A stretch of 28,591 nucleotides of DNA from Glomus cerebriforme (lineage: Eukaryota > Glomeromycota > Glomeromycetes > Glomerales > Glomeraceae): NCBI GenBank assembly GCA_003550305.1, contig QKYT01000964.1, positions 1 through 28,591 on the forward strand, in the 5' to 3' direction. The notes below the pieces were generated by a model. The model was not told the DNA's origin. It searched no databases and saw nothing but the letters and a program-made list of their open reading frames with translations. A program made the translations under genes and the position numbers. Shown in pieces: positions 9,314-22,176 of the stretch (positions are counted from its first letter, which is position 1; each line of letters starts with the position of its first letter).

Positions 9314-11857
9314 GGGAGGAGAAGGACTTTCAAAGCGTATAGGAAAATATGCTATATTAATAGAACTCTGATATATTTTGATTTTCATGTCTTGCAAAAT
9401 TGCACCAGTTAACCTTTTCTGGACCGCATTCCAAACCTGACTAGGTGGGAGGCAGGGGACAGAGAAGGTTGACTTATTAGGTCTTGATAAAGATACTAAG
9501 CATGGACAAGGTTTTTCATACTGTAATCCTTGACGATCTTCACTGATATCTTATGTAAGCTTTTATTATTTTATATTGATTTAATGTTATTGAAAGATTT
9601 ATAATCTTGGAATTTTCATAAATATCAGAAAATATGGTTTGATTTTTCATTTTTTACTTGAATTTTTTACGAATCACTAACTTATTTCCTTATTTATTAT
9701 TGAGGAAATTTTATTTGTTGAAAAAAATGGATGAGGAGTTATTAATGATTTAGGACATTATTTTTTGATTCATTATAAAAGTTTGATAAAGGATGTTATA
9801 TGAGATGAATAATGTTGAAAACAATTGTTAACAAGAAATGTTGGTAGGAATATTACTTAAACTTTCTAATTTTGCCCTGAATACAATAACAGTTTATTAA
9901 GTGAAGATATAACAAGGAAATATTTTTGGGATATTTGATGATGAAAGTTAAAGATTGGTTATGAATTGTGATTTTATTAATGATGGATACATATATAAAA
10001 TGTTTGATGTTTTATTGTTTGGTTAAATGAATGTGGAGTAATGAATGTGATGAAAAACATATTGGGAATAATAATTAACCAATGATAAAAAGTTAGAAAG
10101 GCTCGAGATTTGATTTTGGATTGTGATTATTATTATCAATGATGAACAAACGTAATTGAGTAGTTTATATTTGAAAATATTAATGCTGGGATTATTATTG
10201 ATAGATTTATTTTTATTTTTAATATAATAGTTATTGCGTCAGTCAGACAAGATTATCTGATAGTTTATTTTTAGTATATTACCGCATAGTTTATTTTATT
10301 GATAAGAAGCAAAAAAAGTTTTTTTACTTTCTTTACTAATTTAAAAATGAGATATGCTAAAGATGACAATTTATAATTGCAAGTATATCTGATATTTAGC
10401 TATTAACAAAATATATTGATCCATCAAAATCAGCATGATCCTAATAGACTGACCAATAATTTATAACTTATTTTTGATGATTTGCGTGTTGAATACTAAT
10501 CGAAAGGGAAAAGTTTGATATTATTTGATGATTTTTTACTTTTTAATTATAAATGAAGAAATATGGAGAAAGGTTATTGAATAGAGTTGAGTGATGAAAT
10601 AAATATTGGAAACAATAATTGATAATAGGTGCTTTTGACGGAATCTCTGTCATTTTAATGATGGAAAACATGTGGATATTGAAGTTGGATATTTGGGAAA
10701 TATTTCTGGAATGAATTTTTTATATTATTGGAGATCACTGAGAAATAATTAAAAATATATTTGAACATACCTTGATACATGATTTGATATTTATTCATTT
10801 TTTTTTACTTAATTTCATTAATTTTGACACACTTCTAACTTTCCTATTTTTTACTTTAAAAGTCATTGAAGACTGACCATTATACCAATTGTTAATAATA
10901 CTGTAAATGGATAAGAGAGTAATCGATTATTGAAATTATTGGCAAGTATTATTTATGATAAAATGATATTAAGAATATGTGTAATTTTTAATTTACTACC
11001 AGTTTATAATTTTCTTATCATATTTAGTTTTATAAAACAATTTTTACTTATACATTAATAGTTTAAAAAGTAATAAATGATTTTTTAGGAAGGAATTATA
11101 AAACTAAGATTAGTCATGTTCTCAAACTTTAAAGATAGGTCCATCTAACAAAAAAAAGTAGATTATTTTAATATGATTTCTGGATAATTTGTTTCCAAAA
11201 GGTTCCTTTATTGCATATAAAAAATTTGTTTTCAAAAGTTTTTGCCCTTCTAATAATTAAATATATAACAAATTATAATAAAATTTCGATTATTATTATA
11301 ATAACTCTAAAAGTTAAATGTATGTTAAACATTATGTTTTACTGAATCTTCAATAATGTATCAAATCTTAAGATAATACTATAATAGGTTTTTACTACCA
11401 CTTTTAATATTCTTAAAAAAATTAATTTTAAAAATTAAAAAAATCTTCATAAATAGAAAATTCTATATCAAATACAATTGATTTATCATGAAAGATAATA
11501 TACTTAAAAAGTACCGTTTGTATTTTAGTATGCAAACTATGTCTTGTATTTTAAAGAAGTTGTAAAATTATTGGTGATATAGGGAATAATATTTTATTGT
11601 GATCATGATTTAATTTTACTTGATATTCTAAAAACTTCTATAAGTTCTTAAAATTATTTTTTTGTGCATAATATAAAAAACAACTGTTGGTCATGATTTA
11701 AAAGTTATACAAGTGACTATATTATTAAGTACTATTCATTAATATCCATTAATTTTATAATTATAATAAACTACCATCTTGTAATCCTACAAAAATCATA
11801 ACCCCTTTTTTGTTAAGACTTTTCTTAGCTACTTAACATTTTTGTTTTTTATTTTTT
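9314..11857. other. Long non-coding A+T-rich region
   Basis: I read about 2.5 kb on both strands and found no gene, RNA gene or well-defined repeat. Stop codons are dense in all frames. It may be old degenerate transposon sequence. Confidence 0.45.
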
Positions 11858-11937
11858 TTAAATATGTCTAAATTTATGCTTAAATTTTGCATTAAGCCAG
11901 TCTTTTATTATAATTTCTGTAATCCCTTCAAGATCAT
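11858..11937 (-). other. Possible terminal exon fragment
   Basis: The minus strand has an acceptor-like TTTATTTTTAG followed by DDLEGITEIIIKDW, LNAKFKHKFRHI and a stop at 11858-11860. It looks coding but no upstream exon was identified. It may be a fragment of a decayed gene. Confidence 0.22.
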
Positions 11938-12743
11938 CTAAAAATAAAACTGAGAGTTCTGGGTTGGTACATTATGCTCCTAAGAAGCACACAAAATACC
12001 ATCAAAGATGAGAGAAAACACCAATTGTAGAAGTGAGAGGAAACATCCACAGAAACGAGAGGAATACTGGCTTAACTGAAGGAATTTTATGATTAAATCT
12101 ACAGCATACACAATTAATGAATATTAATATATTAGTTATTGGGTGTCATTGAAGAGAAAAATTCATTTAAGAGGTCAATGGTTGATTGGAGTCATTTTGT
12201 TGTGACCTATTCACTGTGTGTCATCTGTGTATGCACTGGTGATTCTGTGTCTAAATTCTAATCCATTTGATATCTTTACAGATGTAAGGTAAGCCTCTAT
12301 CTTCTGTTTAAAATGTTTAAACTCAAAAAAGCCTAATATGTTTCACACAGAGAATTTTTGATCAAAATATCTATGTATCTGTTTTTGGACATGAAAAGTC
12401 ACTCTTCATCAATAAAATTTATCATTGGATATTTTATGATTTCTACTGGACTATTTGTTTTTCTTTATGGCCATAATATGATATTCCAGGCATCAGATTT
12501 TTTTATCCAATCAACTATAATATTAATGGCAACTGTTTTATAACCTCACATTGATGTGATAGACTTGCTAAACCCATATTTACCTACATTAATAATATTA
12601 AAGTGATGCTTTAAATAATATTGAATTTGAATTATTGCACAAAAAAAGAAATATCTAACAGTCTATAAATGTTATTCCCAACATCTTTTGTATAAAGTAC
12701 CTTAAAATGATACAGTAATTTTTCTTTTCATTAAATGACTTTT
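11938..12743. other. No supported gene
   Basis: A 61-codon open frame at 12358-12543 starts with a non-ATG codon and is hydrophobic, but nothing in it is recognisable. The remainder is non-coding A+T-rich sequence. Confidence 0.35.
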
Positions 12744-12935
12744 CTATATTATAAAATATACTAATGTTTCTTCTGATTTATCTATTTTAATAAAATAATC
12801 TTTAGTTCTTTGACAAAATATCTGATATCTATCATAAGATGCAATAAATACAATATCTCTAAGATCAATATTATCATCATTTTCTTTATCAAAAGCCTCT
12901 TCTTCAGTTATAAAATGGCTTTTTTGATAATCATT
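12744..12935 (-). pseudogene. Acidic exon-like relic
   Basis: Right after an acceptor-like ATTCTAG, the minus strand is open for 63 codons: NDYQKSHFITEEEAFDKEND, then DNIDLRDIVFIASYDRYQ and IFCQRTKDYFIKIDKSEET, with a stop at 12744-12746. No start codon is visible. It may be a downstream exon of the relic at 13388-13995 on the same strand, but the link is not proven. Product unknown. Confidence 0.35.
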
Positions 12936-13387
12936 CTAGAATATTTTTTAGAAAGCTTCTTTTCTAACTTAACATCTAATTTATAAAAGCAAATGATGTT
13001 GCTTTTAATTTGGATAAAATGAAGACTTTAGAATAAGATTGTATTACCCAAAGTAATAGTACTAATTATTCATTTTTTATGAATATTCAAATAAATTTTA
13101 CAAAGAACTAAAAGGAAAAAAAGTTATTTTAGAAAAGGAAAAAAATGTTGCAATCTATTTCTTACTAGTAAAGAGAAAATTAGATCCTTATAATGAACCT
13201 CATATTATCTCACATCTTCAATTAAACCTTTACTTCATATTCAAAATAGTAAATTTGTTATAATTTATTAGGATAAATTACATTGAAATTTACTTACAAT
13301 AATTTTTTTGTGTTTGCTATCATCTCTGAATCAACATCACCAGTGATTACAACTATAATCAAATATTTCTTTTGTTTGAAAAAGAGA

Positions 13388-13995
13388 CTACTGTAGCAAA
13401 AAGATCATTATAATGAAATAATTTTCAAGATAAATTTGAGTATTTCTAATATGTAATGTTGAGTGTATTGTTTGACCACCAACATCTTTTGTAGTTATAC
13501 TAGTTAGTGACATCCATGGACCAAAATATTTATTCCAATTGAACAATTTTAAATCCAAATTTAAATTAATATTTTTGTTGTGATAAAAAATAAGTTTTCT
13601 CCTAAATTTTGTGATTTCTTTTTGCATGTGTGACTGGAACTTTTCTATCTTTTTTTTTGGTCCGCCCATTAACTTCTCCGACTAAATGAACATAATTATA
13701 TGCATTTCATACAACAAGATCACAATGACGGCCAATTTTATTTTTATTATTTGTAAGTCCCAAGAATCTATAGAGTCTTTTTCTTTGGGACAAGCCAACT
13801 GATGTTACTTCACCACTAACATTTAATAATTTTATCTTATTATACAGTGTTAGCCATCTGTTAGTGATTTTCTATAATACTGAGAGCACTTTTATGCATT
13901 TCTAATAGATCTTTGAAGGTTACAGTGTTGATGTTATTCGTGTTAATGCTATCTGTGTTGACACTATCCATGTTGATGCTATCCTGCTGAATAAA
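13388..13995 (-). pseudogene. Decayed gene with 5-residue repeats, unknown function
   Basis: Read on the minus strand, a coding trace starts with QQDSINMDSVNTDSINTNN (a pentapeptide repeat) and runs on to TFKDLLEMHKSALSIIENH and a stop. After a one-base shift it gives RWLTLYNKIKLLNVSG, SVGLSQRKRLYRFLGLTNNK and GRHCDLVV, a TGA, then AYNYVHLVGEVNG. After another shift it continues as a 93-codon open frame (KKIEKFQSHMQKEITKFRRK ... LKLFNWNKYFGPWMSL) ending at 13388. At least two frameshifts and one nonsense codon show that it is dead. I do not recognise a domain; a transposon origin is possible. The ATG at 13667-13669 is probably not the original start. Confidence 0.5.
13925..13984 (-). repeat. 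15-bp coding minisatellite
   Basis: Four 15-bp units of GTGTTGATGCTATCY type (on the plus strand) encode D-S-I-N-T-like pentapeptides on the minus strand. They lie within the decayed gene at 13388-13995. Confidence 0.7.
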
Positions 13996-14576
13996 AAAAA
14001 AATATTATTTGTGACATTTTGTAGTGGCTTTTATAGTGGCTTTAAATTATCCGTGATTATCTATCTATATGATCTGATTCTTTTATATTCATATGATTGT
14101 ATGATTATCTAAAATTAATGCTTATTTAATAAATAAGCCTACTATTTTGAAACCCGTCCGGCACGAAATTAAAGTATGAAAATCTGGCCTGATCCAAATT
14201 TTAATAATTTTCTTTCTACTATATAATTTAAAAATTTAAAAATTTACTGCATTGAATTTTTGTGATAAATAACTTTAATAGAAATACAAATTTATAATTT
14301 GGTGATTTTCATAATCTACGTATGTTTTTCCACCTAAGACAAATACATATTCAAAATAATATGGGCTAGTATTGATCATATTTACGATTATCAATTTTTA
14401 TCCCAGTTCTCGTCCGATAATCCGTTAATCTGAATTTTTTATTCATTTTAAAACGAGAAATTAAATATTTAATAAATAAATATACTTTATTATAATTTTA
14501 TATATTTTAATATAATTATTACATAGATTTAAAATAATAATACATAGATAAAAGTAAAAAACAAAAATAATATTAA
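13996..14576. other. Non-coding stretch, 3' flank of minus-strand F-box-like gene
   Basis: A+T-rich with no gene. The last 120 bp before 14577 are the 3' flank of the minus-strand F-box-like gene and contain several AATAAA-like strings suitable for polyadenylation. Confidence 0.4.
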
Positions 14577-16013
14577 TTAAATCTTTTTTCGAATCCATTC
14601 AAAATCATCAAAAGTATCTACAATCAAAGTATCATATTTTTTAATTATTCCTTTTTTTTTATAATTTTCAAATAAATCAATATAACCTAATTTATTTTGA
14701 ATTTTATTAAATTGTAATAACATAGGGTTTCTACCTTTCCAATTATCAAAAAATGATTTTAAAGATTTTAAATCAGGTGTCTCATTAAAATGAAAAAATT
14801 TAAATTTGAATAAATCAACTGGTGATGAATTAGTTAAAATTTTAAATAAATGTTTCCAATCAATATCTTCCAAATGCAAATTATCATCAAATAAATCAAT
14901 ATTAATATATAATCCATTTAAATCTTGACAATTAATTAAAACTTTTTCTAATTCTAAAATATTTTTATATTTAAATAATAATTTAAGATATTTAAGTTTT
15001 GAACAATTTTTATAAATAGCCTGAATAATTTTGTTATTATTAATTTCACTATGACATACATCATTAATTTTTAATTCAATAAGTGATCCATTTGTATTTT
15101 CAATTAATTTTGTTAAAACTTCAATTGGAATACCTTTAACATTTAAAATTTGTAAGAAAGGTAAAGATAAATTCTCTATACAATTCCATTTCGTACGACG
15201 ACAACCATCATCTAATTCTAAACTCTTTAAATTTACGAAAGATGAAAGGATTTCTGTGGTAGGTTGTCCAGTTATCGTAAAATATTGTATCGAATTTACA
15301 TGTTGAATTAAAGTATTTTCAAGAACATTACAAAATGGTTCATCAATTTTTGAATAATGCTTAATTAATAAATGAATATTTGATAATTTTTTTGGAATTT
15401 CAACTAATTTAACAATTTTATAATTGTTACATTCTTTTTCAATAGAAAGTTCCAATTCTTTAATTGATTTACATGCTTTCGTTAATCCGATTAAAACATT
15501 ATCTTCTATATTAGTATTACAATGAAGGAATTGAAGTTCTGAAAAGCAGTGATCAGCTCCAGGAATAAGATGTAATTGATGATTAAATAGATGAGGTATA
15601 TAAAGATGAGTAAATTTTGTATTTTTATTAATTAAAAGATTGATTATTGCATTTTCAATAATTGGAATATCAGATTTTTCATCTATAGTATGAATTATTT
15701 TTTTAATTTCATTAAAATTTAAAATTTTACAATAACTAATATAATCAAATAAAGGTTTTTGATATAAATTTTTCAAAAAATTAAAACGTTGAATTAAATC
15801 ATTTCTTGATTTATCTGATAAATGTGAAATAATTACTTTTAATAATAATTTTCCTTTTCCAGACTTTAAATATTTCCAAGGATTTTTCCATAAAACTGGA
15901 ACGATCATTTCACACCATGTTTTATTAATTGAAAGACATGAACGAAGTGTCTTTTTATCATTTTCCAATTCTTCAAATATCAAATAAAGAATATCTTTAA
16001 TTAATATGGGCAT
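14577..16013 (-). CDS. F-box-like / leucine-rich-repeat protein
   Basis: An intronless open frame of 478 codons on the minus strand. The N-terminal 48 residues form an F-box-like helix bundle (ILYLIFEELENDKKTLRSCL ... WCEMIVPVLWKNPWK), followed by Leu-rich irregular repeats (CKSIKELELSIEK, FVNLKSLELDDG, CSKLKYLKLLFKYK). It is probably an SCF ubiquitin-ligase adaptor; its target is unknown. The ATG is the first in frame, next to a pyrimidine/A-rich leader as in the other F-box-like gene. A degenerate paralogue sits 3 kb away at 19064-20120 on the opposite strand and matches it segment by segment, including IPHLFNHQLHLIPG and LELDDG...KWNCIENLSLPF. Confidence 0.88.
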   Translation of the reverse strand: MPILIKDILYLIFEELENDKKTLRSCLSINKTWCEMIVPVLWKNPWKYLKSGKGKLLLKVIISHLSDKSRNDLIQRFNFLKNLYQKPLFDYISYCKILNFNEIKKIIHTIDEKSDIPIIENAIINLLINKNTKFTHLYIPHLFNHQLHLIPGADHCFSELQFLHCNTNIEDNVLIGLTKACKSIKELELSIEKECNNYKIVKLVEIPKKLSNIHLLIKHYSKIDEPFCNVLENTLIQHVNSIQYFTITGQPTTEILSSFVNLKSLELDDGCRRTKWNCIENLSLPFLQILNVKGIPIEVLTKLIENTNGSLIELKINDVCHSEINNNKIIQAIYKNCSKLKYLKLLFKYKNILELEKVLINCQDLNGLYINIDLFDDNLHLEDIDWKHLFKILTNSSPVDLFKFKFFHFNETPDLKSLKSFFDNWKGRNPMLLQFNKIQNKLGYIDLFENYKKKGIIKKYDTLIVDTFDDFEWIRKKI

Positions 16014-19000
16014 ATTTTTCTTTTTATTATTTTTTTAAATTTAAAAAAAAAAGAATTTTTTTTTGTTTTTGGTTAAAGGGGTAAATGCCAAGATGATTAT
16101 GCAAATGATCTTTATATATGTTGTGCATTGCGACGATCATTCATTCAATACTAGCCAAAATTGGAACATTTATTTACAAATCATTCTGAAAATGACAACA
16201 ATAGAATGAATCCCCATTAAATTTTATTTACTGTATATTATTTGTATTACAACAAAAAAACAAAAAAATATATTATTTCAGATAAAGCAGTGATAACGTA
16301 GTCAAAAGTTAACCATTGTGAATGAGTTTGTGCGCAGCAATTTTTCGAAAGTCATGGTCATAAAAAAGTAAAAGCCAATTTTCTTTAAATTTGTGGTTGT
16401 GAATTAGATTTGCTGTTTGCAAAAATAAAATAATTGAACGAACTAAAATTATTCTCTCTTTTAACCTTTTTTATATATATATTTTTTTTAGATTTTTTCT
16501 CAACTATTCTTCCTTGTTCTATTGCTCTCAAATTATAGCCATGTGAATGAGTATGGCATGCGCAAGAGGGTGTATCAATGAGCATTTACACTAAGTGTGA
16601 GTTTATAAAGTGTGTGTGCTCTTGGTAACGATGCGAATGTATTTGCTGTTGAAGGTGCTTTGTAAGGTTCATTCTTTTTATGCATAAATATGAAGGCAGA
16701 AATCTCACTAATTTTCGGTGAGGACATTTGTAATTAAATTTCTTTATTGTCTCAACTCTCAAACATTAATTCATTGCATAGATTGTGTCATTGTGTTGTT
16801 TAAACATTTCCTATATAATTATTAGATTAGAACTTACATTTCATATTTTTTATTATTATGAGTGAAAGAGAGGATCTTTCGAATTGTTTTACCTTAATTT
16901 CTAAGTAATAAAACTAAATATTTAATAAACTACTTTTTTACTTTTCAAAGAGTTAATTATTAACGCTAATTTACTGATATTTAAATTTAATTAAAAAAAA
17001 ATTTGAAGTAAATATTCAAATTCATATTTTTACCTATGAACATTAATCATCTGTTGAATATATATTTTTGAGTTTACATTCTGCTATAGACGTTCTAATT
17101 TCCGTTAAATACTATGAAAGATTTTAATTCACAATAGTCAAATAACTAAATTTTCAATTTCATCCTCGTTATTGAGCGGTCTAACATTTGGTAATTTGGT
17201 AAGTAAATTCTAATAAAACTGTGAAATTCAAAATCAAAAATAGGAAATATTAATTTTGTATTTAATCTATTATGAGATGCAGTATAATAAATTTGAAGTC
17301 TAAATTTTGCCATACAACATTAAACTTAAATATAAGAATTTTAAGTGTGTAAAATTTACTAATCAGATTTTATTTTCGTTCGGACTTCAGATTCCAGGAA
17401 TAAAATTAATGAAAAAAACGGATAATTGTTATTTTCCTTTATGTTCAAATTGTATACCTGTCTGAAAATTTATAAATATTCATATAGATAATTTTATTTA
17501 TTTATTTCAATATACAGTTATATATACTGTATATATTTTTTTTAGAAAAAAATAAAGCTTTATTTGGAAGCATCCACTTTTTATAAGATAGAAAAAACAA
17601 ACATTTGAATGTTATTAATCATAAAACTTAATCATTAATGTGTAGATGACGATTTGGCGTACTGATTGATAAAATGACTCGTTCATTTAGTAAAAAGTTA
17701 TAAAAGCAAAGTTTGATCGAAAATACAAGCTGATATATAACGGATGAATGAAAATAATTAAATTCATTCATTATAAAAAACACTTATAGTAATTCTATAT
17801 TACTGTATTACAAACAGAATAAATATTTTATTGCGATTTAAAATTTAAATAAAAGGAATAGTAAAAGTTAAATATGTTCATATATATTCCCATTCTTAAA
17901 TTTTCTTTTATAAATAAAATAGGAAATAAATCAAAGGAAGGATAGGTGACAACAATAAATCATCATTTGAAGTGCGCAGTCACGCACGTGTATGATCAAC
18001 ATTACATTACACAACGCAATTCACGCACATATAAATTTGAAGAAATGTTAAGCCAAATAGAGATGTTCTTTATCATTTCACAAATTCTACAAAAATTAAA
18101 TAAAGAAAATAAACATACTCTTTATTCAAAAGGATCCTTGGAAATACGAGATTAGAAAAAAGAAATTTCTATCAAATGATTTATTTCGTATCAGTAATAT
18201 GATCAAGAAAATTTATTTCAACATTTTTAAACCCTCCTTTATTCAACTATCTTAGTTGTAATCATCTAAATTTCACAGAATCAAAAGGATAATTAATAAT
18301 AGAAACTCTCAGTCTTTTATTAATAAAAAAAAAATTTACATTATTATATACTCTGTCAATATGACTTATTCCTGAAGCGGTAAACTGCTTAGATTTCACT
18401 TGAATAAAAGAAGTTGGTTTGACAGAAATAATATCAATTAAAAGAATTAAACTTATCATTTACAAATAAAGTAAGAATTATAAAATTGTTAAATTAGTCG
18501 AAATAAATAATTGTTAATTATCTAGATAATTTGATGTTTATAAAGAAAGAATAAATTAATTAGATTATTCCATTCTTAAATAATTAAATCTTTCTTTATA
18601 ATTCTTTATAATTGAGATACAATATAGAGCAATCATAAAGCGATAATTTTTTTAAAAAAACGATGGCTGTATAAATTATAATACCAAATAATTTTTTCCA
18701 ATTCATCATTGAATCATTAACTTTATAACTCATATATTTACGTCCTCGGATCATTCGTATGATAAGTAACTCTTTCCTAATCATTCGACGTTTGATCATT
18801 TCGCTCATGTAATTTTATTGGTGATATCTTGTCATGTGATTCTAATCGAAATAAAAAAAGCATAATGCCGGTCAAAATGCACTGGTCTTCAAATGATTAT
18901 CATTTCATCTGTCATTTGTCATTTGCCGAACACTGCTATATTGATCATTTGGCGACGCGCTAATGACTACATGTCTCATTTACTGTATTTACTGTATGAT

Positions 19001-19063
19001 ATATAAAATTTTTTTTAAAAAAAAAAAATTACAAATAATTTATAATTTAAATAAAAGAAAAGA
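16014..19063. other. Intergenic region between F-box-like gene and its dead paralogue
   Basis: About 3 kb of A+T-rich sequence without a supported gene. A 69-codon frame at 17946-18155 starts with GTG and has no recognisable content. Minus-strand frames at 18262-18459 and 18596-18808 are equally unsupported. Poly-T/poly-A around 19010-19028 precedes the pseudogene. Confidence 0.4.
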
Positions 19064-20120
19064 ATGTTCAAGCTAAACAGAGAGGTTCTTTATTTGATAT
19101 TTGAAGAATTTCAAAATGATAAAATTATAGTTAAATAATAAGACTTTGTACGAAATTATTATTCTAATTTTATGGGAAAATCCTTGGAAATTTTTAAATA
19201 ATGGAAATGAGTTAAATATAATTATCTCACATTTATCCAAAGTACAAAGAGATAAATTAGGACAACGTTATAATTCTTTGGTTAATTTATATCAAAAATC
19301 TTTATTTGATTATTAGTTTTTGTAAACGTATAAATTTTCATAATATCGAAAGAATGATCAAAACTATGGATAGAATTATGCGAAAGAAGTAATTAATTTT
19401 TTTTATTAATGGAATGCAATATTTACACACTTTTATATACCTCGTAAATTTGATTATCAAATACTTCTTATTCCTGGAATAAACACTGCCTTTCAGGACT
19501 CTAATCTTTCAGCTGTAATACCGGAATGAATGATAAGACTTTAGCTGGATTAACGGAATTTGCAAATCAATTAAATCGATTAAAGAATTGAAATTTAATA
19601 TTGAGATGAAAGAAATCTAATATAGAAATTATAAAATATATTGAATAGATAGAAAACCTATCACAAAAATTATTTCAACTTTTGTAAATTTAAAAGGTTT
19701 AGAATTAGATGATAATTTTCGATATGTGAAATGGAATAATGTAGAGAATTTATCCTTACCTTTCGTGCAGATTTTAAAGGTTAAACATATTCCCATCAAA
19801 ATTACAACAAGTTTAATTAAAAACTTATTGTCAATATTTGAATGGATTCTATATTAATTTTAAAATGATTGAGATTTATCTTTGCAAAATTTTGATTAAA
19901 TCAACACCAACTGATTTGTTTAATTTCTTTAATGGTTGTAATTTAATTAAATTAGAAAGAAAACTTTAGAAAATTTAAAATTATTTTTTGATAATTGGAA
20001 AGCATATTATTATAAACAATCAATTAGATGGTGATTATCATAATTTAATAAAAAAAAAATATGAATAATTATAAAATATGACTATATACGTGATTGAAGA
20101 TTTTGAAAAAAAGATGCTAT
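19064..20120 (+). pseudogene. Degenerate F-box-like paralogue
   Basis: It begins MFKLNREVLYLIFEEFQNDK like a genuine F-box start, then meets stops at once (TAATAA near 19135). Frameshifted segments follow that match the intact minus-strand gene at 14577-16013 in order: LWENPWKFLNNG, IIISHLSKVQRDKLGQRYNS, LVNLYQKSLFDY, HFYIPRKFDYQ with LLIPGIN, LELDDNFRYVKWNN, VENLSLPFVQILKVKHIPI and a C-terminal KYDYIRD trace. Some internal blocks are deleted. Many stops and indels rule out function. Confidence 0.85.
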
Positions 20121-22040
20121 TAAATATTAGTCGGTTAGATTGATAATTTTGTTGCTGTGCAAATGTTGTGCCTCAGTGCCATCGGGATACTGAATAAAGA
20201 AGTGGTCAAGTGATCGTCAGTAAAGCTGATCGATTATGTTCACAAAATACACAATTTTCAAACCTATAATAATAAAAAGATGAGTTTGAAATCCAAATTA
20301 AAATTGAACGGATTTCTCACCATCCACCAGGAAACTTTAATGAAATTTTGTTTTTTTTTTTAAAAAACATAAACCTAAATTTAAATGGATAAACCCTCTT
20401 AATTAACAATACTGTATTTAAAAAGATTAAAGAAACGGTATTCATTGTACACTGTCATGATGATATTTTTCGAAGTAATCTTTAGCTGGAATATCAATCT
20501 TTCATCTTGAATCTAATTAATTCAAATCATTTATTTTTATAAACATTATTGTTACAAATGATAAAATTTTTAATCTGAAAATTTTTTTTTAGATTGATTG
20601 ATAATCAATGTAAATCTTTTTTTTTCCAAAAGCACGTTAATGTCATAAACAAATAAGCCATGGAAGCCACGACTTTTACTCTGTTCAACAAAAAAACTTT
20701 CTATTAAATAACACTGTTTCATAACCACATTTCTTATATCTCCTTCCACTCAATCTATAATTATAAGAATAAAACTTTAAAATATTTAATCATACTACTA
20801 AATTAAAAAAAGAAGACTCCTTAAATATCACCATCTCCAGGAAAATGAAAAATAGCACATGAACACCACCTTCCTCGAAAGAACAGAAGAATATCATGAT
20901 TATCAGTAGAAAAAGTATCATGATTACCAGCTTTTAAAAAAAAAATTATAAACACAACACTTATTAACGACTCATACCTGTTTCTCCTGAACATCATTAG
21001 AATATATACACATAATCAATAATCTAATCGCATAGTACATGTCACTGCAAAAATATTGCTGCCATTATTTATGCAATTAAAACTGATAAACTTTTATGTT
21101 AATATTTGGACAGGAAATAATTATGTTATAACAACTGAAAATAATGTATTTGACAGGACAAAATTCTTAAAAAATTGCTTTCGAAAATAAGCTTTTGACA
21201 TAAATATTGATTATGAAAGAGTAGCATGAGTTATTATTAATTCAATAAGTAATTGTTTAGTTGTTATGCATCTGAAATCATGCAGCTACTAGGATAATTG
21301 ATGTCAGAAAACTGGAAGCATATCGGGTCACAATTATATTTGTAGAACTATCCATAATAAAATTATCATTTTCCAATACTATTCTTCAATAACTTATAAT
21401 TAAGCAATTTTTTTAAACTATTAAATAAAATAAAAATCATATCTGTCAGAGGGCATATTACATATTTTTTGATCCTTTTGCAAGAAACAGGTTCTTCATG
21501 TTGTAAAGATATCCTGAAAGACATACCCTGAAGGTCATTGAGCTATATGATAATGAGAGATAAGATGCAACTTTTTTTTGTGAGAAGTTAACATGTGGAT
21601 TTTTTTTCTACTGCAAAAACTATGTAATGATTGAAAAACCCCACGGAAAATCTTGACACCATAATTTATGTCATATTGCGTTGTCATTTTAATCATGAAT
21701 CTGATCTTTCCTCCTCTAAAGATATCAATTGTCAACAATTAACTACCCAAATGAAACTGATTAGAAATTCTTTCAAGATTTTGTTGATTATCATTTGTAA
21801 TAAAGAAATTTCATCTAATTTATTATAATCCTCATTAATGCATAATTAAAAATAAAAATTCACAAGAAAGTGAATAATTAAAGATAGAATTTGCAAGAAA
21901 GTGGATAATTGAAAATAGAATCCACAAGAAAGTGAAATTTAAGAATAAGGCACAAGATAAAGTTCTTTTATAATGAAACTTAAAATTTTCAAGTGAAGAT
22001 ACTTTTAAATATATTTTACATATAAAAATTAATTTATTTA
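20121..22040. other. Non-coding A+T-rich stretch with one short repeat
   Basis: No supported gene. A short open frame at 21631-21828 starts with a non-ATG codon and overlaps a similarly sized minus-strand frame at 21535-21738; neither has recognisable content. The only structure seen is the 31-bp repeat at 21857-21962. Confidence 0.4.
21857..21962 (+). repeat. Short tandem repeat, 31-bp unit
   Basis: Three full units and a partial fourth of the form ATTCACAAGAAAGTGAATAA followed by TTAAAGATAGA. The CAAGAAAGTG cores are spaced 31 bp apart and the last unit is degenerate. The sequence is A+T-rich and no protein reading is evident. Confidence 0.65.
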
Positions 22041-22176
22041 ATTTTCTTGGGCATATCCTATTTTCTGTAGAAAAACCAATATCATAGCTTAAAATTATTT
22101 GAATTATTTACTGAAATTGGATTATCTACAATTCTTCAATCAGATAATGGAAGAGAATTTATACTTGTAAATGGGA
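22041..22176 (+). pseudogene. Integrase core fragment of a transposon
   Basis: The frame from 22089 reads LKLFELFTEIGLSTILQSDN then GREFI, with a stop about ten codons later. L-Q-S-D-N-G-x-E-F is the second catalytic Asp motif of retroviral-type (rve) integrases in LTR retrotransposons and related DNA transposons. Only about 30 codons are recognisable, and no DDE partner residues, reverse transcriptase or LTRs were found nearby. It is a dead remnant. Confidence 0.6.

Noticed and set aside
12358..12543. Hydrophobic 61-codon frame that could be a membrane protein
   Set aside because: It has a non-ATG start and no recognisable family. A+T-rich DNA readily yields Phe/Ile/Leu-rich frames.
17946..18155. 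69-codon frame on the plus strand
   Set aside because: GTG start, no domain and no compositional contrast with the surrounding non-coding DNA.
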